DNA of 64,000 bases from Brassica napus (Eukaryota; Streptophyta; Magnoliopsida; Brassicales; Brassicaceae): positions 6,768,652 to 6,832,651 of the forward strand of contig NC_063444.1 of assembly GCF_020379485.1 (NCBI RefSeq). The letters are read 5' to 3'. Below are positions 49,101-59,165 of the stretch, in pieces (the stretch's first letter is position 1; each line of letters starts with the position of its first letter). The notes under the pieces are model-generated. The model worked only from the letters and a program-made list of their open reading frames with translations. It was not told the origin of the DNA and did not search any database. The position numbers and the translations under genes are program-made.

Positions 49101-49776
49101 AAACTATGTGGTCAAATCATATCCTAAATTTTGTACGCGAGGATATGCATTCACAAGGAAAGGTCATTCTAAGACAACATATGATGCTGGTGTTTCATCT
49201 TCTTCTGGTGACGATGTCTACTACGGCAACATAAAAGAAATATTGGAAATCCAATTTCCTGGAATGGTTGGATTGCGTTGTGTAGTATTCTATTGTGATT
49301 GGTATGACACCACCCCAGATAGAGGAGTGAAGATTGATGCGTTTGGTGTTACATCAGTTCATTCGCGGCGGAAACTTCAATATTATGATCCCTTCATTCT
49401 TGGTTCGCAAGCTGATCAGGTATGTCAATATATTCATAATTTTTTACCAATATAATTAATTAATGTTATATATTGAACTAATACTTTGTATAATTGATAT
49501 GTATAGGTGTGCTACATCAGTTACCCTCGGGTGACGTACAGAGACGATCCATGGGTTACTGTAACGCAAATCAACCCAAGAGGACGAGTGGATGGAACTT
49601 CTGATGATGATGAACCATTGCAACCAGAGTCTACCAGCAACGCCCAGGCAGTTGAAGATTTGGAAAATGTTCAACTCGTTGAGAATTTGACTGTGTTTGG
49701 ACATGATGCTGTCGTACATTCAGAGCCGGAAGCCGAGGTTGGGGAGTTTGATGAAGATTCAGAAGATTCTGATTAG
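46174..49776 (+). CDS. CACTA TnpD-like transposase, intact
   Basis: Four exons, 46174-48761, 48839-48938, 49036-49419 and 49507-49776, total 3342 nt, giving 1113 residues with no internal stop; each junction has GT-AG and phase fits. Start is the ATG of MSSEVYYRSWMD; an in-frame GTG three codons upstream is not used. Order: transposase-associated domain (about 5-90; CPCSSCNNNK at 51-60); Transposase_21 (about 225-600; IDVCIDNCMIYW, LSTDGFSPFGKHGRQYSLWPV, FPAYGMLSGWTTHGK, HNLDVMHIEKNFF); DUF4218 (about 690-800; CNLEKIFPPSFFDVMEHLAIH); DUF4216 in exons 3-4 (FCTRGYAFTRKG, CVVFYCDWYD); acidic tail GEFDEDSEDSD. Catalytic subunit that cuts element ends, expected to act with the TnpA-like protein encoded next to it. 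Confidence 0.93.
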
Positions 49777-49802
49777 TTTTTTTTTTTTTTTTTTTTTTTA
49801 AT

Positions 49803-49912
49803 GGTCCGTCGGAAATCCCTCGCAATATACCGACGACATAGCGACGACAACGGGTTTCATTGAAAATTGGAAAGGTCGTCGGTATTTCGTCGGAAAATAC
49901 CGACGACATGTT
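49803..49912. repeat. Spacer motif cluster A of CACTA element 4
   Basis: GTCCGTCGGAAAT, TACCGACGACAT and GTCGTCGGTATTTCGTCGG units directly after the TnpD-like stop and a poly(T) tract. Confidence 0.75.
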
Positions 49913-50252
49913 TTTCTATAAAGTTTCAATCATAAAAATCTATAAATTTAGATGCCAAAACTATGAAAATAACACATAATAAGTGTTTAGTATAGTATTA
50001 GATCGCAACCGTTCAAATATAACAACTCATTAAAATATTTATGTATGCATATCATTGTTTTCATAACATCTCATCTTAACATTATGTACTTATACAATCA
50101 TATTTATATAAGCTTACACTACAAAAAATATTGTTGTGTAAAATCGTGTTATAAAACATTTTTATTGTTAAATCTTTATGCAAATACTATATATATTATC
50201 AAAGGTTTGGATTTTGCATTTAGAAACTTGAAAAGAACACCCTAAACACTAA

Positions 50253-50440
50253 GTCGTCGGAATTCCGTCGGAATATACCGACGGAATGTGTCCGTCGGAA
50301 AATACTGACGGACACGTTCCGTCGGAATTTCAATTAGCCCGGGAGAACCAAACCGCTTGAAAATTTTCGCGAATCGGCATTTGGTATATTTTAATTATAC
50401 CGACGGAATACCGACGAACCCGTGTCCGTCGGAATCCACG
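50253..50440. repeat. Spacer motif cluster B of CACTA element 4, with short hairpin
   Basis: CGTCGGAATTCCGTCGG and TACCGACGGAAT motifs upstream of the TnpA-like leader. Within it, 50270-50332 can fold as a stem of about 20 bp (ACGGAATGTGTCCGTC against GACGGACACGTTCCGT). Confidence 0.7.
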
Positions 50441-50604
50441 GAAATAAAAACCCTTCTCCTTTCTTCTTCGTTATCTCCGCGGCCTCTCTCTCTCTCAAAA
50501 CTCTCCGACTCTCCGGCGATTCCGGCGACTCTCCGGCGATTCCGGCCTCTCTTCACCGGCGAATCCTCTCCTCACCCTCCTATCTCTTCCCCAAACCCCA
50601 AATC

Positions 50605-50974
50605 ATGTAAGAATCATCCCAAACCTTTTTTGTTTTCAATTGTTTAGGGTTTTGGAAGTTGATCTCGGATTTTAGGTTGTTTGATTGAACATTTTAGGAT
50701 TGAATGGATAGTTTAGGATATATAAGTTAGGATTGTTGTTTTAGTTTTTTTGGAACATTTTTTGATTTTTAAAAACTTTTTTTGATTTTTTAAAACGTTT
50801 TTTTTATTTTTAAAAACGTTTTTTGATTTTTAAAAACGTTTTTTGATTTTTAAAAACGTTTTTTGATTTTTAAAAACGTTTTTTTGAAAAAAATATAAAT
50901 ATTTAACACCATTTTTCTTCATTTATAAATTTTAACAACATTTTTCTATATTTATAAATTTTTTATAATTTTGT

Positions 50975-51021
<47 letters not shown>

Positions 51022-52631
51022 GTTTAATAGTTTTTTTTAAAACGTTTATAAAACCTTTTGTAAATATATAAATGAAAATATGTTTGATGGGTTAATTTTT
51101 TTTTTTAGGGCCGAGGATGAAGCCCGCCCCGCAGCCCGTCTTCGACGTAGTTCGGTGAGCGGTTCCCGTGCATCGGTATCGTCTCATGACTCGGTTCCCG
51201 CATATATTCCCGCTCCAGCTCCCTCTGCCCCTCACGCTGCCCCTCACGCTGCCCCTCACGCTGCTGCTCAACAGGATCCGGGGGTCATGCCGGTTCATCT
51301 ATTGGTTCAACAACCAGGTCGAGAGCATCTCCCGTTTCTCCAACTCAACCCACGACGAGGCCATAGCACTTGGTTAGTATTTTTTTTTATTTGTACCGTT
51401 ATATTTTTTGCTTTAATTAACTTGCTAACTTGTATTTTTTTTTAAAGGTTCACCAAGTCGAAAAATGGCATTAGCCGGAGCATCAACCAGATGATGTACT
51501 CCATGCTCCGTTTTGGATATCCAAAGTGGAGTGTGATCCCTTCCGACGAACGAGAGTTGTGGTTTCGTCAGTTTGCGGTATAGTAACCCTTCATTTTTTT
51601 TAAGTTTTTACATTTTTTACATATATTTACTTATTAAATTGTGTTTGTTTTGTAGCAAGAGTTCAACTGGCACTCCGATCTTACGGAAACAGTCCGTAAG
51701 AAATTCAACGAAAAGGCCATGGACTCTTACACAAAGCAGATAAACGCGTGGAAGACAGTTTGGCAGAAGAACAAGAAGCCACGGTTCATCAACGGGGGGG
51801 TGTGGGAGCAGTTGATAGCTCATTGGGAGAGGGAAGACACTGCAGAGACGTCTTCTAGGAACTCCAGGAACCGGAAGAGCGATCGTGGCGGGAAAGGTAT
51901 GTATGTGCACAACCTCGGCGCTTGCTCCATGTCTACTAAGGAGGATGAACTTGTAAGTTTTTTATTATTATTTATCTTTATATTTTTTAAATAAATATTT
52001 TATATATTTTTTGGCTAATAATGGCGGTTTTTTTAGATCGAAGCAAATGACGGTAATCCCGTTGATCGTCTCCAACTCATTAAGGTGGCTCACACTAACA
52101 AGACGACGGGTCAAATTCAGGACCCCGTGATCAGAGGTGTAGTTGATTTGGTGGAAGCTGAGATAGTTTCTCAATCTCAGCCTCTCTCTGATGACGGCGA
52201 CTCCACGGGAGCTTCAACCAACCTGTCTCTATTGCAAATAAATGAGATGGTTGAAAAGGTAATTTTTTTTATTAATATATTTTTTTTATAATGTCGATTA
52301 CTTACTTGTCCATATTTACTTACTTTAAATATTTTTGTAGGCGGTTCCTAAAAGGAAAGGAGGCCGTTTAGTTGGGTTGGCCCGTCGTGCTTCTTCGTAT
52401 CCGGCATCTTCTTCGCAAGCTCCGTATGCCGATCCCATGATTCTCGAGGAGCTACATGACAAAGATGAACGGATTGGGGCATTGGAGGAGCAGAACACCA
52501 CTATCCTTTCGGAGAATGCCACTATCCGTTCGGAGAATGCCACTATCCTTGCTGAGTTGGCATCCCAGAAGAAGTTCAACACCGAGATTATGCAGAAGCT
52601 AGATCGTTTGATGTCTTCGAGTTCATCTTAG
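50605..52631 (+). CDS. CACTA TnpA-like protein (Ptta/En/Spm type), intact
   Basis: Six exons: ...AT (50605-50606), 51109-51372, 51448-51577, 51656-51952, 52037-52258, 52341-52631; coding sum 1206 nt, 401 residues, no stop, GT-AG throughout. The initiator is split: AT ends exon 1 and G opens exon 2 (MAEDEARPAARLRR). Then Ala/Pro-rich linker with APHAAPHAAPHAA (about 42-55), a region with SINQMMYSMLRFGYPKWSVIPSDERELWFRQF, RKKFNEKAMDSYTKQINAWK and GGVWEQLIAHWERE (Ptta/En/Spm family), then a basic VPKRKGGR and a coiled coil with repeated SENATI units. By analogy with En/Spm TnpA it should bind the CCGTCGGAA motifs and bridge the ends; the function is inferred from family. Confidence 0.9.
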
Positions 52632-52844
52632 TTTATTTCGGCTTTATAAAACTTTCGGAATGTTTTTTTTTTCTATTTCGGTTTGTATGAATTTTAAACT
52701 TTATGAATGTTTTTTTCCTATTTCGGTTTTTATGAATTTAAATTTTATAATATTATTAGTTTTAAATTTCCAATTTTTTAAATTTATTAATATCAAAAAA
52801 TATATAAAAATGCAAAATTAATTTGTAAAAAAAAAAGGGTATAT

Positions 52845-53265
52845 ACCGACGGACAACGGTCGTCGGAATATACCGACGGACATATATCCGTCGGAATTTA
52901 CCGACAAACTCATTTCCGTCGGAATATACCGACGAACGTGGTTCGTCGGTATATTCCGACGACCGATGTCCGTCGGTAAATTCCGACGCCCAAAGTTTGT
53001 CGGAATAAACCGAGGAACCACGTTCGTCGGAATTGTAGTTTTCCGATGAACTCTGGTCTCGTGTAGCCGCATCGTAATATCGTCGGAAGTTCGTCAGAAT
53101 GACGTTTCTCGGTATTCGTCAGAAAGTCGTCGGAATTTCTGACGAAATTCCGACGAATTTTTTTTTTCCGACGAAACGATACCGACGGACGGGTTCGTCG
53201 GAAATTCGTCGGAATAGACCGATTCCGACGAATTTCCGACGATTTCGGCCATCAGAATCCCCCTG
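52845..53265. repeat. Right subterminal repeats of CACTA element 4
   Basis: Dense GTCGGAATATACCGACGGAC, TTCCGACGAA and related units in both orientations up to the right terminus. Confidence 0.85.
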
Positions 53266-55067
53266 TTTTCTTGTAGTGGTTGCATCTGCAGGTAATATAT
53301 AAATTAAAACTAGGTAGAAAAAATATTAACGGTTATAGTATTTTAGATGTGTATTCAATAATGACCATAACTCCAATGTAGTCATGTTTTACACGTAAAA
53401 ATGTTTGCAGTGTTGCCTACCGGCGGGATTTCAACAACATCAACTGCACAATATTGCGTAAACACGGAACAAAATTTCACAGTTTCTCTCGCTGAGGAAG
53501 ATGATAATGAAACACCGTACTTCGAAACAGATTGGGGTGATATCGAAATGGGTCGGGTTTATTGGGAACGAATGATGAATCATGACACTGGTGTGGAATC
53601 ATACGTAGACGTGATCAACCTCGCGAACGATCTCAATATTGAGGAGCCGAGGCACTCGTTAAATCAACCAATTTTTGTTGATGTCGATGGATCTTCCACT
53701 GGTTCCACCGACGACCTGTTACATACTCCTGCTGAAGTCTCTGCAGCACATGGTGTGAAAGATCCAAACACCTTGGGGGGGAACCGATGAGCGGGGGTAA
53801 GTCATCTATCATATAACCGGATTTGTTAATAACATATGCGTCATTTCGTTAAAAAGCCTGATATTATTTATTATTTAACATTAAAATGAAAATATACTGA
53901 TATAAATTGACGAAACCTGACATTAAACATTGTTTAGGGTAGATAATGAATGCTATATCGTAAAGTAAGTTGTAATTTATACGTAGGTAATTCACTGGGA
54001 GAGACACCAGCTGATTCAGTCAATGTCCCAGTTGGGGAAGCTAGTTACCACGTTGTCCTCGATGACTCTTCTTCAGAAATGCATGTAGAAAACGGTACAT
54101 CTAAAACTTTATGAGCTTATTGTCTTGGGGTTTCCTCTCCTTAGGTTTAAATGCGAATACTATTAATAAAGTTTAGAGTTCTAAAATAAAAAGTTTCTAT
54201 GTACAGATGTTGGCGTTACGCAAAACACCCCAGACGTGGTGTATGTGGGGATGGTGTTTAGAACCAGGGACGATTTCAAAAGTCATATGGCAATGTATGC
54301 TATTAAGAATAAATTTCGTTTTCGGAACAGTCGTTCATCACCCGGTGGGATGGTACTAAGATGCTTCAGCAACACATGCAACTGGCTGAGTGTACGCTGT
54401 TATGCTAAAAAATACCGGGTTATATGAAGTAAGAAGAGTTGACCTTCAGCACACATGTTCAGTAGACGTTAGGTTGGGGTACTAGTCACAAGCGACTCAT
54501 GCTGTTATTGGTTGTATGATGAAGGCCAGGTTTGCTGGTAGGGGATGTGGGCCCCGTCCAAATGACATAATGCAAGCAATGCAGGGAGATCACGGGGTCC
54601 ACATTTCTTATTGGAAGACGTGGAGATCTAGGGAAGTAGCTCTTGACTACGTAAAGGGATCATGTGGTGCATCGTACAACCTTCTGTCTGGTTACTTGGA
54701 AAAGCTTGTTTATGCTAATCCCGGTACAATAACCGATGTACATACTGAGTACATGGATGGAGTGGGGCATAGGTTCAAATACATGTTTATGGCGCTGGCT
54801 GCAAGCATTGATGGATTCAACTACATAAGGAAAGTTGTGATTGTGGATGGCACCCATCTCCGTGGGAAAGATGATGGGTGTCTGTTGATGGCATCAGCCC
54901 AAGATGAGAATTATCAGGTCTTTCCCTTAGCCATCGCTGTTGTAGATGGGGAGAACGACTGATCATGGGAATGGTTTCTGCGTCAGCTAACTCAGTTCAT
55001 TCCAGACGCTGACGAGATTGTATTTGTTTCTGATAGGCATCCATCCATATACTATGGGCTGGCAAAG

Positions 55068-56299
55068 GTGAGTTCGATTAACAACATAAGTTACAGTTAG
55101 TGTAGACGTGTTATAAATGTTGGTTGTCGCAGAAGGGTAAAAATTCACCGGCTAATATAATATATAACCCGTTAAAAGCGTAAGATATGTTTTTTAAGCC
55201 GTTATTACCTATATATAACCGGTTAAACAATATCTTATAGGTTGATTGCTTATTTTTTAAAGGAACTTTTTGAGGAGATAATGACTAACAACCGGTAATA
55301 AATTTATGGGAAGGAATTAATAGTTTATTGAAAAAATCCATTTCTTGAACGTATAACCGGTAACATGTTTAAAAATATGGTTAATGATGAAGCTGGTGGA
55401 TTGAAATACAACCGGAAAATAAATTATTTGTCTGGTGTGTAAATTGTCATCATAAAGGAGATTAGTTAAAGACACCGGTAGTATAAATGTGGATTAGAGC
55501 ATATTTATAGAGCTTCAGTGAAGGAAAGAAAAACCAATTGGCGGTTACTTTGAAAGTCATTTATCATCTGTGAGAGTTGTAATTGACCGGTTATAAAAAT
55601 ATAAAACCGGTAATAATTGACCGATTATTATAAAACATGTTTATATTTAAGCCGTAGTTACATATATATAACCGGTTAAAGAATATCTAAACGTCTGATT
55701 GCTTATTTTTGAAGTGAACTTTTTTAGGAGATAAGAACAAATAACCGGTAATAAAAGTAAGGGTAAGGACTTTTAGCTTTGTTCCAAAACCCGATTCCTA
55801 AACGTATACCCGGTAACATGTTTAAAAATATGGTCACTGTTGAAGCTGGTGGATTGAAATATTACCGGTAAATAAATTGGATGTGTGGTGTATAAATTGT
55901 CATCGTATAGGAGATTTTTTTTAAAAAAAACCGGTAATATATTCATATTGTTTGATTTTATATGTTTGCGATTTTCCGAAATTATATTCCGGTAACCGGT
56001 TTTATGAAAATGGTTCTAACTAAGTCTATTTCACGATCCGGATTTGAACACATATTTCCGGATTTATAAAACTGGTAAAATTGAATTCTACGGTTTTATA
56101 CTGCTGGCAACGAAATGAATTATTCGGGTTTGTACTGATGGACAAATGGTATATTGTTTTACTGATAAACCGGTTTTATTGAAAAACCTGTTGTAATTAA
56201 CTCAATTGAAAATGATTGTTAATATGGTTTTATGTCTGCTCAATTCCATGTATAACGCTAGGCATTGTGCGTGCATACTTCACCTGAAGCGAAACATAA
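55068..56299. repeat. MULE 3' non-coding region rich in ACCGGTWA motifs
   Basis: About 18 sites of the form AACCGGTTA, ACCGGTAATA or ACCGGTAACA lie in roughly 1.1 kb. Two imperfect 453-bp tandem copies start at 55196 and 55649 (AAGCCGTWRTTACMTATATA), the second one partial. No ORF and no sign of the missing transposase C-terminus. The true right edge of the MULE is not visible; the next element starts at 56300. Confidence 0.7.
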
Positions 56300-56409
56300 G
56301 ACCATGATTATCGGGGTCCTAAAGTTGGGTCCTAACCCATTTTCGGCCCAAAAATAAATACAAAATGGTGATAATGTTCCGGGACGGGCCTTAACCAAGG
56401 TCGATTTTT

Positions 56410-56640
56410 GCTCGTCCTTCCTTGCCACCTGTCGAGTGGAGATGAAGCGGAAAAGTCGTGTAGGGGAAACTCGACTTTCTCTTCCCAAATCGATCTCACC
56501 GTCTTCCGATTCTCTCTCGACGGCGATGCATGTGGCGATAAAGTACACCGACGATTTCATCCCGAATCTCTCTCGGATCCCTCACGAGTCTATCCCGAGT
56601 CTGTCTCCAACTTCATTCTCCGCCGATTTCAATCTAAAAG
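56410..56640 (+). other. Probable 5' UTR exon of Harbinger ORF1
   Basis: CT-rich leader ending AATCTAAAAG before a GTATGTG donor; the intron then runs to about 57370. Small ATG-started frames here (56436 on) read into the intron and look non-functional. Confidence 0.45.
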
Positions 56641-56683
56641 GTATGTGTTCCTCTTTCGTTTTTAAATCCTTAGGATGTCATTG

Positions 56684-56914
56684 TCGATCTAGTTCCTCCG
56701 CATGTTGGTTTCGTAGATTCTTTGTTGTGATGATTTGTTCGGTAGATTAGATTCAGTTTCTCGATCTAGTTCCTGCGAGTCGGGTTTCGTAGATTCTTTT
56801 TTTGTGATGATATGTTCGGTTGATTAAGTTCAGTTTCTCGATCTAGTTCCTCCGCATGTTAGTTTCGTGTGATTCTTTGTTGTGATGATATGTTGGGTAG
56901 ATTAAATTCAGTTT
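56684..56914. repeat. Three 77-bp tandem repeats in Harbinger intron
   Basis: Units start TCGATCTAGTTCCT at 56684, 56761 and 56838 and end in AGTTTC. Later in the same intron, GATAGCTTTGTAGTTGTAGT also repeats. Confidence 0.85.
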
Positions 56915-57537
56915 CTTTTATTGATGATGATGATCGTTGATGTTTTCTTTGATATTGTTTCGTCGATAGCTTTGTAGTTGATATGGTTTCTGTAATTTCT
57001 TGTTAGGAAACTTGATAGGTTTTAGATTTGTATTGAAGTTCAGTATAAATTATTGCCTCGAATGCTTGTTGTTTTTGATTTTTTTGAACGAAAGTTGATA
57101 GCTTTTAGTTCTGTATTGAAGTAACTAAAAATTAGTGATAAGACTGTGAGTCTTATGAACGAGATTGCCATGTTTGTAGTTTGGATTTGAAGTTACTTAA
57201 ACGAAATTGTGTTCTCTGCTTGTATTGTAGTTCCCTTTGTAGCTTACAGCTTTTGTAGTTGTAGTTTAGTAATAACTATAGCTGATAGCTTTCGTACTAA
57301 AATTTAATGATCCATTAAACTAGAGCTGATAGCTTTGTAGTTGTAGTTTAGTAATAACATCTGATTAGACATAGGTAGATAATGGTTAGGTGGTTATGGA
57401 GTTATTACTTGTCAAAGTTTCTCCTATTAAATCTCATAGAAAACACTCCAGCTTTATTATCTCCAAATCGTCTTTCTCTTCTCTTTGCGAACAAGAAAAC
57501 GTTCCCATTCTCTATAATCTCTTATGTTCTTCTTCCT

Positions 57538-58374
57538 ATGGATCCAAGGAATCCATATAGCCAGAATTCTGGTTATGAAAGTTTTCCTTCCAGTGTCGAC
57601 ATTGGAGCCTCAGAAATGCCTCCTTTCAGTTCCCAACAGTCTGAGGCTACATCCCAACCTCAGGACACACCTGTGGAGCGTATGGTGAGAAGGAAATGGA
57701 CGCCGGGTGATGACGAGGTTCTGATTAGTGCGTGGCTAAACACATCAAAGGTCCCTGTTGTCGGAAATGAACAGAAGTTAAGGACCTTCTGGAAACGCGT
57801 AGATGAATACTTTGCAACAACTCTTCATGAGAACATAGAGAATGTTCATTGTAAGCAGAGGTGGCACAGAATCAATGATCAGACGAACAAGTTTTGTGCC
57901 GCATTCGCAGCTGCAGAGAGACAAATAACCAGCGGTCAGAGTGACAATGACGTTCTAAAGGTGGCTCATGAAATCTTCTACTCTGATCAGGGACACAAGT
58001 TTACCCTCGAGCACGCGTGGTGTGTCCTGCGATATGAACAAAAGTGGATAAGCCTGAACACACCTAAGACGGCCGGTTCAAAGAGAAAGAGTGGTGAGGT
58101 TAGTTCCCAACTTTCAAGCGCACATGTCGGTGAGGTCAGTTCCCAATCTTCAATGCGTCCTGAAGGTATCAAGGCTGCGAAAGCAAGCATGAATGGTAGT
58201 AAAGGAAAGGCTATTGATGACTATAAGAGCATTTTGGAGCTCAAGATGGAAGATTTGGCGAGGAAGGAGAAACTGTCGAAGCTGGCGGTATCAGACACTC
58301 TCCTTGCTAAGAAGGATCCACTAAGTGAGAGTGAAGAAACTGTCAAGAACAAGCTATTGGCCGAACTCTTCTAG
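57538..58374 (+). CDS. PIF/Harbinger ORF1, Myb/SANT-like DNA-binding protein
   Basis: 278 residues from MDPRNPYSQNSGYESF. An in-frame ATG at 57382 would add 52 hydrophobic residues and is unlikely. Residues about 58-130 form the Myb/SANT-like domain (RRKWTPGDDEVLISAWLN, WKRVDEYF, CKQRWHRIN), with HAWCVLRYEQKW near 160 and a NAM-associated type C-terminus with GIKAAK, KGKAIDDYKSILELKMEDLARKEK and a Lys/Glu-rich helix. In PIF/Harbinger elements such an ORF1 product binds the element ends and helps import the transposase into the nucleus. The frame is intact. Brassica annotations sometimes mislabel such proteins; nothing here suggests another enzyme. Confidence 0.85.
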   Translation: MDPRNPYSQNSGYESFPSSVDIGASEMPPFSSQQSEATSQPQDTPVERMVRRKWTPGDDEVLISAWLNTSKVPVVGNEQKLRTFWKRVDEYFATTLHENIENVHCKQRWHRINDQTNKFCAAFAAAERQITSGQSDNDVLKVAHEIFYSDQGHKFTLEHAWCVLRYEQKWISLNTPKTAGSKRKSGEVSSQLSSAHVGEVSSQSSMRPEGIKAAKASMNGSKGKAIDDYKSILELKMEDLARKEKLSKLAVSDTLLAKKDPLSESEETVKNKLLAELF

Positions 58375-58376
58375 TT

Positions 58377-58645
58377 TTTCAATTCGAAGTTTCTGTCTTG
58401 TGTAATATCTATTAAAATGTTGCTTTTGTGTTGGTCTAAGTTTGTGTCTTGTGTTCTATGTTCTAAGCTGTTATGTGATGTTATGTTTGATATAATGATA
58501 ATTTCTATGAAGTTCTCTTATCAGTTTCTGTCTTGTGTTCTATGTACTTGTATATCTTGATGTTATGTGATGTTATGTTTGATATAATGATAACTCAGCT
58601 TGTTATTTGACATACAAAACTTACGTGTGCCGTTTTTATTATTGT
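58377..58645. other. ORF1 3' UTR-like sequence with short repeats
   Basis: TTCTGTCTTGTG and GTTATGTGATGTTATGTTTGATATAATGATAA each occur twice. No coding potential. Confidence 0.5.
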
Positions 58646-58651
58646 CAGGTC

Positions 58652-59165
58652 ATGGGATTGAATTATAGCTACACGCAGCCGTCTGATTCAGAGGATTATG
58701 GTTTAGGGAACTCAGCAGACAGTGGAAACAACTGCACAGAAATGAATATACTGCTGGACCAAGCAGAGATAGAAGCCGCGCGGGTTCAGTACTCTCCGCA
58801 GCCGGAGGTTGAGTTCGGCTTCCCCAAGGAATGCTACTGTGGTGGTGAACCGCTTATTATCTTACACAAGAACTGACCCGGGGAGAAGGTTCTACACCTG
58901 TGAGAACATCGAAGACAGAGACTGCCATGTACACAAGTGGTGGGATGTGGCGGCTACAGAGGAGATCAAAGCCATAGGTACACAGTATGCCCTGCTTTCT
59001 GATAAGGTTGATTATCTTGCGTCTGTGAGTGACTACGAGTCAGAACTAAACCAGGTAAAAGATCTCCATTATGAGAGTGAGCTGAAGTTGGCTGTGCTTG
59101 AGAAGACTGTCTCTGAGTTATCTAAAAAAAATCTCCGTTTCGTAATGGGTTTGAACTTGTACTAG
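58652..59165 (+). pseudogene. GRF-type zinc-finger ORF with a frameshift
   Basis: Starts MGLNYSYTQPSDSEDYG behind a TTGTCAG acceptor-like site. The GRF zinc finger reads FPKECYCGGEPLI, then after a one-base frameshift near 58858 continues TRTDPGRRFYTCENI and DCHVHKWWDV, which supplies the GRF/Y signature and the later Cys/His. The C-terminus is coiled-coil-like (YESELNQVKDLHYESELK, LEKTVSEL) and ends FVMGLNLY. GRF zinc fingers bind single-stranded nucleic acid in some proteins. Its place between ORF1 and transposase suggests it is an accessory gene of the element; that role is inference. The frameshift could also be a sequencing error. Confidence 0.75.

Larger units (their letters stand above)
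45624..53278 (+). mobile_element. CACTA element 4 (potentially autonomous)
   Basis: Ends CACCACAAGAAAACACTCCG (left, one mismatch to the canonical terminus) and CACTACAAGAAAACAGGGGG (right, minus strand), with exact target duplication GTT (45621-45623, 53279-53281), inside exon 2 of the MULE transposase. TnpD-like and TnpA-like genes on the plus strand both give unbroken frames after splicing. Subterminal and spacer DNA carry CCGACGGAATTCCGACGA-type motifs. The complete structure, intact frames and clean TSD point to a recent insertion. Confidence 0.95.
44873..55067 (+). pseudogene. MULE (Mutator-like) transposase, interrupted and truncated
   Basis: Exons by splice signals: 44873-45311; 45401-45623 continued at 53282-53291 after CACTA element 4; 53411-about 53795; 53987-54094; 54207-55067. 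The protein starts MGRLVRVRIGQW, has a long acidic linker, a MuDR-type N-terminal domain (VGMVFRTRDDFKSHMAMYAIKN, LRCFSNTCNW), then the MULE DDE core with Asp in VVIVDGTHLRGK and in IVFVSDRHPSI. Broken by TGA 54425-54427 with a frameshift, TAG 54483-54485, TGA 54960-54962, and a phase change across exon 2. Sequence after YYGLAKV, which should hold the last acidic residue and the SWIM zinc finger, is missing. The apparent lack of long TIRs and the CCGG-rich flanks suggest a VANDAL-like non-TIR MULE; that is inference. Confidence 0.85.

Noticed and set aside
57382..57537. Upstream ATG extension of Harbinger ORF1
   Set aside because: The added 52 residues are hydrophobic and unlike ORF1 N-termini; MDPRNPYSQ at 57538 is the usual style of start.
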